NCBI GenBank assembly: GCA_905221605.1
Contig: CAJNDS010002509.1
Location: 1-64,000, forward strand
Length of the DNA stretch: 64,000 nucleotides
Direction of reading: 5' to 3'
Origin: Symbiodinium natans
Lineage: Eukaryota > Sar > Dinophyceae > Suessiales > Symbiodiniaceae
The translations under genes were made by a program, and so were the position numbers. The notes below the pieces were generated by a model. The model was given only the letters and a program-made list of their open reading frames with translations, was not told where the DNA came from and ran no database searches. Positions 24,901 to 36,900 of this stretch are shown here, in pieces (position 1 is the stretch's first letter; each line of letters opens with the position of its first letter).

Positions 24901-27900
24901 AAGTTGATGGCCCCGCACCTTAGGGTTTAGGGTTGAGGGTTTAGGCTTTAGGTTTTAACCGCAAATCCTGTAAACCCTAAACCTTAAGCCCTTAACCCCA
25001 TGACCGTAAACCCCGGAAACCCTATAAACCCTAAGCTCTGAACCCGCACCCGCACCCCGCACCCCAAACCCCAAACCCCAAACCCCAAACCCCAAACCCC
25101 AAACCCCAAACCCCAAACCCCAAACCCCAAACCCCAAACCCCAAACCCCAAACCCCAAACCCCAAACCCCAAACCCCAAACCCCAAACCCCAAACCCCAA
25201 ACCCCAAACCCCAAACCCTAAACCCTAAACCCTAAACCCTAAACCCTAAACCCTAAACCGAAGCTGCCTTCCAGTTGGGGCGTTCAGAGTTTGCGGTTTC
25301 TTGGCTGTAGGTGGTGTGCCTAGCTCCATTCAGGCCACAATCTTCTGTTTAGGGTTTAGGGTTTAGGGTTTAGGGTTTAGGGTTTAGGGTTTAGGGTTTA
25401 GGGTTTAGGGCCTTAAACCCCAATCTGGCATTCCGGGCCTTGTATCCCAAGTGCAACACACAGCATCTACGCCCCGGAGCACCCAGGCGTGGGTTCGAGG
25501 CCAGAGGGGATTCAAGTCAAGGGACATCCTAAATACTAACTCTGAACTGCTATTGGCTAAAGAGCCCCCCCCCCCCCCCCCACAAAAAAAAAAAGAAGGT
25601 GTTCTGCCTTATAAGGGCAATCTAGGGGATGATTATCTTTGTGTTCTTTTTGGTGGCTTCTTAAGCAATGGTAGTGAACCATAGATGCTTAGCAGCCCTT
25701 CTCATGTGCCCAGGATGACCTCACGCAGAGCTCCACGGTTTAGGGTTTAGGGTTTAGGGTTTAGGGTTTAGGGTTTAGGGTTTAGGGGTTTAGGGTTTAG
25801 GGTTTAGGGTTTAGGGTTTAGGGTTTAGGGTTTAGGGTTTAGGGTTTAGGGTTTAGGGTTTAGGGTTTAGGGTCGCCCCAAACCTAGAAGTCGAGTAGGT
25901 ATGTTCAGCCTCCGGTTCCCATATAAGAAGCTGGGCAAGTAAGTAAACCCACACCCTACCCAAAGAGCCCAATACTGCTTAAGTAAGGAATATTCCTTAA
26001 ATCATATAGGGATCCTTAATATGATTTATATAAGGTATATTCCTTAATTAAGCTATATTGGGCTCTTTGGGTAAGCCCTTAGCATACCCCAAGGTCTACT
26101 GGTTTAGAGTTGAGGATTTTAAGTTTTAGGGCTTCTTCGGAATATGAGGGAATGGGGCCCACGGTGCCCTACATAGTGCCGCAAAGGGTTTAGGGTTTAG
26201 GGTTTAGGGTTTAGGGTTTAGGGTTTAGGGTTTAGGGTTTAGGGTTTAGGGTAAAGGGGATATCTCGGGGGATGTAGGGCACCTAATTCCTTCATGTCCT
26301 ACTAAGCATCAGTAGGAAGCCTGCCGTCAAGGATGCAACCGCCATCTTCGACCCAATCCACCCCAAGGACCGGATTTGGGGTGTTGCTGGTTTAGCGTTT
26401 AAGGGTCTGGCCGGCAGAGGATCTCAGGGGAAAAGCCGTGCACATGCGCGGTGCAGACGAGGTCTCGAGGGCCCTAGTGCATCCGGTGAGGTTCGGGTCA
26501 AGGGAAAGATCGGGGAGGTGCCGAAGTTGCGAAGGCATATTCCGAAATGCCATTTCGTCTCCTCAGCAGATGCCGCCCCACTACCCAAGCTCCCCAAGTC
26601 CATAAATCAAAATGCGCCTTTTGGGGGAGAACGTGGGTCCCTGTAGAGATACATCTATGGTATATGACCGGTATTCAAGGTCCCCTGCGCTTGAAGTCCG
26701 AAACCCTACATCAACCCCACGTAAATCTGAAAATGCCTTAAGCCTGAAACCCTAAACCCTAAACCCTAAACCCCAAACCCTAAACCCTAAACCCTAAACC
26801 CCAGGACATCATGGACAAGCTCTTGAAGCCGGCCCTGACCATGGGCGCAGCGAGCTCAGACGTCCGCATGGCGCCATTTGAGTGCTTAGGATGGTTGAGG
26901 GTTTGACAGCTTTGGGAGGGTTTTGGGTTAGGGTTTAGGGTTTAGGGTTTAGGGTTTGGGGTTTAGGGTTTAGGGTTTAGGGTTTAGGGTGGGTTTGGGG
27001 TTTAGGGTTTAGCACTAAAGTTTAGGGTGTAGGGTTGAGGGTTTTTGGGCTTTGGGATGGTTTAGGGGGTTATAGGGTTTAGGGCTTCGGATGGTTTGGG
27101 GAGTATAGTCCCCAAAGTACCCACAATAGTCACCTATGGCCCCCACACAAGATGATTGCAGTTTGAGGGTCCGGGTCTTGTCCTCCACTCCCTAAATCGG
27201 GCTGCCACCTAGGTTGTCTCGGTCTAGGGCTTAGGGTTTGGGGTTTAGGGTTTAGGGTTTGGGGTTTAGGGTTTAGGGTCGACGTGATCACCAGTTTTCA
27301 AAGGAGCTGAATGCTACGTTAGAAGGCGGCCGCAAAGCAATTGAGGATCCATGCTGGCGTTGTTTTGGCGCCAGGCCGTCGTGCATCGCTTTAATACTTC
27401 CTACTTCCTCTTGCAGCCGACAACGGTGGGACGTCATTACCCAAAAGGTACTACCTTTTCTGGGTAGTATACGACAATCCCGTATAACAAACCCGAAAAG
27501 GAACTACATAGGAGCCTTCAGGTATGGGGTGGCGGGGGGGGGGGGGGGGGGAATATGGCATGACTCGTATACATCGGCTGCCAGAAAAGCCCCTTGTTGA
27601 GCTCCAAGCCTTCCACCCTGAGCTACACCCTATGCCTCTGACCCAAACTCGGAAACTCGACCTCAAGTCACCCAAAACCCTAAACCCTAAACCCTAAACC
27701 CTAAACCCTAAACCCTAAACCCAAATTTCAGAGGTTGTGGACACTACCACCATCAAGCCGGAGCATGTGTGCAAGCCTCCCGAGGCGGCTGCGACCCATC
27801 ATTGGGACTAGAAGGTTCATATATACATATATATATATATATGTATATTTAATTTTTTATGTATTTACTTATTTATTTATTTATTTATTTATTTATATTT

Positions 27901-30900
27901 TTACTTCTATTTTATATTTATATTCATATTGAAATCCAGAATAAAGCAGGTAGCTGCATCTGCAACACCACCTACACAACAGCTTCTGACTAATTCTGCA
28001 CCTTCAACTACTATTTGCTGGCGAACCCCGGCCAAAAAAAAATGTGAAACTATTCTTCCTTCTAAGGGCCATGTAGGGATTGTGATCTTATCTTGTGTTA
28101 TATTCTTTTGGGGGCTCTTAAGCAAATAGTAGTCAAGTCGAGGAGCGCAGGTTTGGATGCAGGGATTTGGGGTCTTCAGGGCTTTCGGGGGTGCAGGTCT
28201 CGGAATTTTGTCAGGCTGGAGGGCTTTGAATTGACCGGGGCTTAAACCCGAAACCCTAAGCAATAAACCCTAAACCCTAAACCCTAAACCCTAAACCGCC
28301 CCTGGGTCTGGGGGGAGGCGCACAAGCCGGCCCCCAAGAAGAAGAAGGCCGCACAGTCCTCAGGATGTTTGGGGTTTAGGGTTTAGGGTTTAGGGGTTTA
28401 GGGTTTAGGGTTGCAAGGAGCCCCCCCCCCCCCCCCACCCCCGCCCCGTGCAGGGTTTCGGGTCTAGGGTCTCGGGTTTAGGGTTTTGTGTTTAGGGTTT
28501 AGGATTTCGGGTTCAGGGCTTAGGGTTTAGGATGTAGGGTTTAGGGTCTAGGCTTTCTTCTTCGTTGCAAGTAGAGTTCAAAGCCTTAGATTTGGTTATA
28601 GTGACTGTAGCTTAGTTAGGTCCTGAGTCCCTCAGCAAGTGACTGTAGCTTACTTAGGTCCTGAGTCCCTCAGCAATAGTTCGTCCAGCAAGGGGTCCCT
28701 CTTTGAATAGCAGTCTTTGTACATGAGGGTTTGTGCTCGTGCAGGCAGGACTGACATGCGTGAGAGTGTGGGTCTAGGGCGTAGGGCGATACAGGATCAG
28801 CGAAGCGCATTAGAGCCCAGGCTTTTATAAGCCGTTAGTTGTATGACGTCTGTGGGTTATGACATCTATGCCCTGCTTGTGCAACATACCATTGCTGGCA
28901 GCAGGGGTTGCCACCCCCCCCCCCCGGTTTAATCTCCCTTTATCTCTCACATCGAACTAGTGTAAAACGAGTCACCCGTCCGCTTTTTGCCTGAAGAATC
29001 GCAAACGGAGCACCTTCAGTCTTGTGCATTTGCAAGAAAGACGGTTGGGGCTGGTCGACTAAGGTAGATCGACTCAGAGATTGGAGCCATTTTGGCAAAG
29101 TCGGCGGGCCTCGGCCCGCTCTCGCTTGGTGGGCTTCTGGTCAGTTAGCTTGACTGCTTCAGTCTTTGAGGCACGAACCTGGCAAGCACTTGGAAGGCGG
29201 CCGTGCCTGTCACTTTGTCGTCGGCGCTCGACGCCGACGACTTCAAAAAGCAGATGAAAGTGGTCGGCACGTACAAGTGCAACATCACCCTCGACCATCT
29301 TGAGAAGGATCTGTGGTGCCACAAGAAAGTGCTCCCCATTGTCGGCTCAATCACCCGCCTTGCGGAACATTTTTTCAAGTAGAATGATGAGTGGACGCCT
29401 CCGACGTAGGGAGGTAGCTAGTGTCTAGGTCCTAGGGCCCTAGAGCGTAGGAGCGGCTGCAACGGAGGGAAGCCAAGCCACCAGGGAGTACTTGGGAATA
29501 CGTAGGGAGCTTGGATTACCACCCCGCCCGTGAGTCAAAATCCCTAAACCCTAAACCCGAAACCCCCCTAAACCCTAAACCCGAAACCCTATACCCTAAC
29601 CCTAAACCCTAAACCCTAAACCCTAAACCCTAAACCCTAAACCCTAAACCCTAAACCCTAAACCCTAAACCCTAAACCCTAAACCCTAAACCCTAAACCC
29701 TAAACCCTAAACCCTAAACCCTAAACCCTAAACCCTAAACCCTAAACCCTAAACCCTAAACCCTAAACCCTAAACCCTAAACCCTACAGACGGCCCAAGC
29801 ACACACTTATCTCTTGGGCTCTAAACCCTGACTTACGCGAGGCCCTGAACCAGGGTTTATATTACTGTCGTTGGTGCGTGTATGCAGGGTTCCTTTTTAA
29901 ATATTAGTGGGTGCATATAATTTGGTGTCCTTTAGGGGGATACTTGTGCTATCAACCCCCAAACCCTAAATCCCTAAATCCCTAAACCCCCAAACCCTAA
30001 ACCCTAAACCCTAAATCCCTAAACCCCAAATCCCTAAAATCCTAAAATCCCTAAGCTCCAAACCTTATTTCCACCCTAAGGTCAAGGCGGATGATGGCGC
30101 CGAGGAGGAGGAAGAGTTCAAGAAGCCCCCACTTGCGGCAGAGCCGGCTTTCTTTTGGCCTTAGGCCTTAGGGCTTTGGGCTTGAGGCCTAGGGTTTAGG
30201 GTTTGTAGGGTTTAGGGTTTAGGGTTTAGGGTTTAGGGTTTAGTGTTTAGGGTTTAGGGTTTAGGGTTTAGGGTTTAGGGTTTAGGGTTTGTAGTGTTTA
30301 GGGTTTAGGGTTTGTAGTGTTTAGGGTTTAGGGTTTGTAGTGTTTAGGGTTTAGGGTTTAGGGTTTAGGGTTTAGGGTTTAGGGTTTAGGGTTTAGGGTT
30401 TAGGGTAAGCCCTAGATAGAATGGCTCTCCTGGGTTTTGGATGTTTTTGCTTGAAAAGGTCTTAGGACTTGGGGCTTTTGGGTTTTTTGGGTTAGGGTTT
30501 AGGGTTTAGGGTTTAGGGTTAAGGGTTAGGGTTTAGGGCAGACTCGCCTGCTTGGGTTGAGGGTTTAGGGCACAAGCTGGGCAGCGAGCCACTCTTGCAC
30601 GATGCGGGTCTGACCTAAAGACTGCATTGACGTGGGCCTTTGTTGGGTTTAGGGTTTAGGGTTTAGGGTTTAGGGTTTAGGGTTTAGGGTTTAGGGTTTA
30701 GGGTTTAGGGTTTAGGGTTTAGGGTTTAGGGTTTAGGGCACAAGCTGGGCAGTGAGCCACTCTTGCACGATGCGGGTCTGCCACATAGACTGCATTGACA
30801 TGAGCCTTTGTTGGGTTTAGGGTTTAGGGGTTTAGGGTTTAGGGTTAGGGTTTAGGGTTTAGGGCTTAGGGCTTAGGGCTTAGGGCTTAGGGTTTAGGGT

Positions 30901-33900
30901 TTGCATTATTTGGGCCAGCCTCGCACAAACCCTGACAGGCGAGATAGCTGAGGTAAATTGTAGCATCCTTCCTGCCCGCACGTCTACAAGTCCTCAAGAA
31001 GTCCACGGCGTTCTCAGTGCTGAATCGAAGAGATCGTTTCGTCTACGTTGTCCGCTTTCAGCCGGTGAGCCTTTGAGTCTATAAGCCCAAATCGCGCGAA
31101 AGGCCTAAGACCCGAAAGCCCTGAAGCCCCAAAACTAAGCCTCAAGACTCAAGACCCTAAAAACCCTTCACCCGCCTAAACCCCTACACCCCTGACGCCC
31201 TGACCCCCAATAGTACTTGTTGCTTAACAACCCCCCAAAAAGCATATTCTTCCTGATAAGGGCATGTACTTTTTATGTATTGGGGGTTCTTAGGCCAAGC
31301 GTAGAATAGGAGCCTCTTTTGGGGGGGCCAACCCTTTTGACCCAAACAGTGCTTTTCCTAGGTAGGATAAGGGAGACCCTTAAAAGGGGACCCTTCTGAA
31401 CCCTCTTCTGGCTCTCTTAAACAGGGACCTTATTCAGAGGGTCTATAACCCTAAACCCTAAACCCTAAACCCTAAACCCTAAACCCCAAACCCCAAACCC
31501 TAAACCCTAAACCCTAAACCCAAGGGTCCCCCTAATCCTATCCCCTAGCTTTCATTAGCCAGGCCATGTTGAACTCCTTTGACTTCGAGTCCGTCGCCCG
31601 CGAGGTGCGAAGATTCCGACGTTGAGGGTTTGAGGTTTAAGGTTGAGGGCTTAAGGGTTAAAGTTTAAAAAGGGTTTAAGGTTTAAGGTTGAGGGTTTAA
31701 GGGTTAAAGTCTTAAAGGGTTTAAGGTTTAAGGTTGAGGGTTTAAGGGTTAGAGGGTTTGAGGGTTTACTAGGGTTGAAGGGTTTGAGGGTTCATTTTTT
31801 TGGGGTTTTGGGGCGTGCAGGGGCCTATATGCTCTAAACCGCCACACTCCCCTTGCTAAGAAACAGACATACCCTAAACCCCAAACCCTAAACCCTAAAC
31901 CCTAAACCCTAAACCTGCTAGAGCGCGGCCACGATGGCTTGGGCCTCTTTGGTAGTCCAGTGGTGCCCTTTCGTCCTTTTTGTGGTTCAAGGTCCCCCCC
32001 CCCCCTAAAGTAACCAACCCAACAAAAAAGTGCACTTGTTTCGATACGGTTAGGTTTAGGGCTTAAGGTTTAGGTTTTAGGATTTCGGGTTTAGGGCTTC
32101 GGGCTTAAAGTTTAGGGTTTGGGACCTTCTGGGACCTTAGGATTTAACAGCGGGAGAATCTGGTTACTGGGCTACCAAAGGCTTAGAGCTTGCGGTTTGA
32201 GCTTTTTTTGGCTTAGCTACGCAGGCCTCGGGTGGCTTTAGGTGGCTGAAAGCTTGTATGTGCGGTGTGCTTATGTTTAGGGTTTAGGGTTTAGGGTTTA
32301 GGGTTTAGGGTTTAGGATTTAGGGTTTAGGGTTAAGGGTTTAGGGTTTGGTGTTTAGGGTTTAGGTAAAGCATCTTAGGGATGTATCAAGAGTATACTGC
32401 CCCCCAACACGCCGAGAGAACCCTCACCTGACAGCCGCATTGAACCCCCCTCACACTCAGACCATATACCGTCACCATCTATAGGTTAAGACTGTGTTAT
32501 ACTACAGATATCCACTTTGAGTACATCCTAAACCCTATACCCTAAGCCCTAAACTCCCAACAACTAGCAAGGAATTTCGGGGGCTCAGATGAACGCACGA
32601 ACGAACCCTAAACCCTAAACCCTAAACCCTAAACCCTAAACCCTAAACCCTAAACCCTAAACCCTGGAGGTGATGGAGCCGCAGGCCTGGGGATACTACT
32701 CCTCCGGAGGCACCGGGGGTTGTGGGGCTTAGGGTTTAGGGTTTAGGGTTAGGGTTTAGGGTTTAGGGTTTAGGGTTTAGGGTTTAGGGTTTAGGGATAC
32801 TACTCCTTCGGAGGCACCGGGTTGTGGGGTTAAAGGGTTTGGAGCTTGTCTAGGGTTGCTTAGGATTCGTTGAGGGATTTGCGTTTATCGTTTGTTGTTC
32901 GTGAGGTTCTATGGCTGGTTCTAGTCGTTGAGGGTTTTGGGGTTTGAGAGTTTTAGGGTTTTAGGGCTTTGTGTGGTTTTTTGGGGTTCAGGGCTTATTG
33001 TTTTCATGGTTTGAGTGTTTGAGGGTTCAGCGCTTAGAAATTTTTAGGGTTTGGGGGTTTTCGGAGTTATTGGGTTTTAGATTTCTAGGGTTGTAGGGGT
33101 TAGGGTTTGGGGGTTCGGGTTGAAAGGTTTAGGGGCCCAAAAGCCATGATCTGTGAGGTTTTTTTGAGGGATGCGACTCTTGGCTCCAAGCCCAACGGCT
33201 TGGGGACAGTAAACCTTGCAAGTAGGGGGTTTTCGGGGTTTAGGGTTTAGGGTTTAGGGTTTAGGGTTTAGGGTTTAGGGTTTAGGGTTTAGGGTTTAGG
33301 GTTTAGGGTTTAGGGTTTAGGGTAGGGATGTTCCCTCTTAGACTAACAGTCCTTAATCGGTATTATAGTACAACCCCAATCAAAATCCCTTAGTATAAGG
33401 GGGAACATCCCTAAACCCTAAACCCTAAACTCTAAACCCTAAACCCTAACCATCCCGAGGCGCTTCACACGCTCCAACGGGAATCGGGGATTCTCATCGT
33501 TTATAGGGGAGAGGATCCCAAGGTGAGGGTTTTTAAGGGAAGCCCTGCAACCCCAGGCCGTCCCCTTAAGGCTCCAAAAGAGCCCAAAGTAGGGTTTAGG
33601 GTTTAGGGTTCAGGGTTCAGGGTTTAGCGTTCAGGGTTTAGGGTTTAGGGTTGAGGGTTGAGGGTTGAGGGTACCACTTGCAGACTTTAGACTCCGATGT
33701 AATTAGATAGTACTTGTATTCTTGGAGCCCTATACGCTGAAGCCCGAAGCCCGAAACTCTACGCGCGCAGGCGACGACGAGATCACCCTCCGCGACAACC
33801 ACCTAGCCTTCCAGCGCATCACCATGCGCCCCCGCATCCTGGTGACTCGGCTAAACCCTAAACCCCAAACCCTAAACCGTAAACCCTAAGCCCTAAACCC

Positions 33901-36900
33901 CAAACCCAAAATCCGAAACTGCCCTAGGCCCTGAACCCTAAGCCTCTCTCTGGGAACCTTGTTGCTAGAGGAACTCGGAGACAGGGAGCGCAGCTTTGAG
34001 ATACAACAGCATTTTTGTCGAGACAGGCCCCCGGAAGTCAGAGGTCAGAACTCAAAGGCTCAAAATGCCTCTACACCTTTTAGGGTTTAGGGTTTAGGGT
34101 TTAGGGTTTAGGGTTTAGGGTTTAGGGTTTAGCCCCTAAGTACCCAAGTTGAGGTGAACGTGCGTGAGATCGACATGACCACGCGCCCCGGCTGGAGTTT
34201 CTGGTCAGGTTCACCATGGCTTGGTCATGTCAACTTGGGTCTTTCGGTTTAGGGTTTGGGGTTTGGGGTTTATAAGGTTTAGGATTTATTCTTCCTTTTT
34301 TGGCCCTATAGAAATTACTTTAATTTTTGGGTGTTCTTAAGCGAAAGGTTAAGCGACTAGTAGTTTGGGCTTTCGGTTCTGCTTGGGGTTTGCTAACCCC
34401 TGCAACTTCGGTCTGGCTTGAGATTGCAGCCTTTTCTGTGGAAAAATTGAGAAGGCCTTGCAGCAGTCTCAGGCCAGCAGGAAAGGCTCTGAACCTTCAG
34501 GGTTTAGGGTTTAGGGTTTAGGGCTTGGGGAACCCCACCTAGAGCAATGGATCTTGTACCTCGGAAGCAAGGACCACATGGTTTTGTTTTAGGGTCGCTT
34601 CTGAGGGTCCTGCCATGGCATAGAGAACGAAGTGGGGAATTCATATAGGATGGGTTCTTTCCCTTTGGTTGCCCCATCCCCCCGTAACCCATGACGATCA
34701 TATTATGGCTTTTGCGGAGCCCCTTAGTAACCTAAGATTCCTCGTCCTGGCTGTTCGTTTTCATCTCTATACCGTCATGATTAGCAACGAAGATTACAAT
34801 CTTGCTGTGATTGCTCATTATTTCCTGTTCTTGCTGCCATGTTCCACATAGTGTGTTGGTGTTTTCTAAAGTCAATCCCCAGCCCCCCAAAACGGCCCCT
34901 CAAAGGAAGATCCTGATCGTTCCCGCTAAACCCTAAACCCTAAAGCCTAAACCCTAAACCCCAAGGAAGATCCTGGGCGTTCCCGCCTCTCTCCCTCTCT
35001 ACTTCACCGCCACGGCTTTGGCCAAGCTCGCCCACCAGGCGCCTTGGCAAAGCGGCACAGTTTAGGGTTTAGGGTTTAGGGTTTAGGGTTTAGGGTTTAG
35101 GGTTTAGCGTTTAGGGTCTAGGGTCTAGGGTTTAGGGTTTAGGTTTTAGGGTTTAGGGTTTAGGGTTTGGGGTTTGGTGGAATCGAGGTGTTTATACTTC
35201 CGGGCTCTTCGTCGGGAATTCGGTACCTAAATTAGATACCTTTTCTGAAGAAATATCTAGGTGGCCTACTTCCTACAACTTCTTGATGGAGTGATAGAGG
35301 CTACCTTAAACCCTAAAGCCTAAACCCTAAACCCTAAACCCTAAAGAGCAGCCGAGTGGCCTGCGCATGCCTGAGCCTGCAAGGAAGGGGAGCTCGCCAT
35401 CGTGAAGGCTCGGCTTTGGACTTCGGGGACTCCATGGTCTGGTTGAGGGTTGGTTTCGTTGAGGTTTGAGGGGTTTAGGGTTTAGGGTTTAGGGTTCAGG
35501 GTTCAGGGTTTAGGGTTTAGGGTTTAGGGTTTAGGGTTTAGGGTTGCCTAAGGGTCCATGTACCTAAATAGGGAATACTTGGGCCTTAAAGTGCTTCCTA
35601 TACAGGGTCTTTGGGGCCCCAGTATATAATCATAAGGTACATGGACCCATAGGGTTAGCTGAGGGTTGGGGGTTGGGGGTTGGGGGTTGAAGGGTGTAGG
35701 GTATAGGGTTTAGGCAGCGTTAGGGTTTCGGGTTCAGGGAGCGTTTACGGTTTAGGGTTTAGCGTTAGGGCCGGCCCTGGTCCGACGAAATGTTGAAAGA
35801 CCCCAGTTGTAGATCCTCTTGGGGGGGGGGGGGGGGGCAATGATATACCTTATCTGTCATTGGGTATGGGGCTAAAGGGCATTCCGATTAAAACATGCTA
35901 ACCATGAAACAGTTCCCCGAAAAGAAAAAGTGGAATGGGGGAGTAGGGAGGGGTCCAGGTCTCGGCCAATGCATTACATTCCGACGACGTAAAACCTTCG
36001 GTTGCGCGTGGTGGCCCCACGCGTGTCAACTACGACTAGAAACGCTGCGGACCCTTATAGTTAGCCTGAGTAACATCAAAAATGCAGACTTTTGATGCTG
36101 AAACACTGCTATATCGGTGATGCTTGCATTCGCACGCCATCTGCCAGGCCGCCAAGAAGGCGGGCGTGCCGTACATGCTGCCCACGCTGAGCTCCTACAC
36201 CCTGGACGAGATGCTGGCGGCGCGCACCCCGGACCAGGTGGTCTTCAGCCAGCTCTACGTGAACCCGGAGCGGTCCCGCAGCGAGGAGTACGTGGCCAAG
36301 CTGGAGCAGGCGGGTGTGCAGGCCCTCTTCGTGACCGTGGATGCGCCGCAGCTCGGCCGCCGCGAGAAGGACATGCGCAACAAGTTCACCCAGCAGGGCT
36401 CCGACGTGCAGGGCGACGACGAGGATGAAGGTGCTGTGGACCGCTCCCAGGGTGCCACCCGCGCCATCAGCAGCTACATCGACCCTGGCCTCAACTGGGA
36501 GGATGTGCCTTGGCTCAAGAGCATCACCAAGATGAAGGTGCTGTTGAAGGGCGTCCAGTGCGCGGAGGATGCGGTGATGGCCTACAAGTCCGGTCTTGCT
36601 GGCTGCGTGTTGTCCAACCACGGTGGACGCCAGCTGGACACCTGTCGCCCGGGCATCGAGGTCCTCCCTGAGGTCATGGAGGCCGTCAGGGCAGAGGGTG
36701 CCACCAAGGAGAACTTCGCCGTCTTCATCGATGGCGGCGTGCGCCGCGGCGGCGACGTCTTCAAGGCGGTGGCCCTCGGCGCCCAGGCCGTGGGCGTGGG
36801 CCGACCGGTGCTGTACTCCCTGGCCTCCTACGGCCAGAACGGCATCGTCCGCATGGTCCACATGCTCCAGGACGAGCTGCAGATGGTCATGCGCTTGGCC

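Noticed and set aside
24955-25214. - strand frames encoding GFGVWGLGFGVW repeats
   Set aside because: Translation of the CCCCAAA heptad array.
29543-29787. True chromosome end (terminal telomere)
   Set aside because: Genes continue on both sides and similar tracts occur dozens of times in both orientations; these are interstitial repeats.
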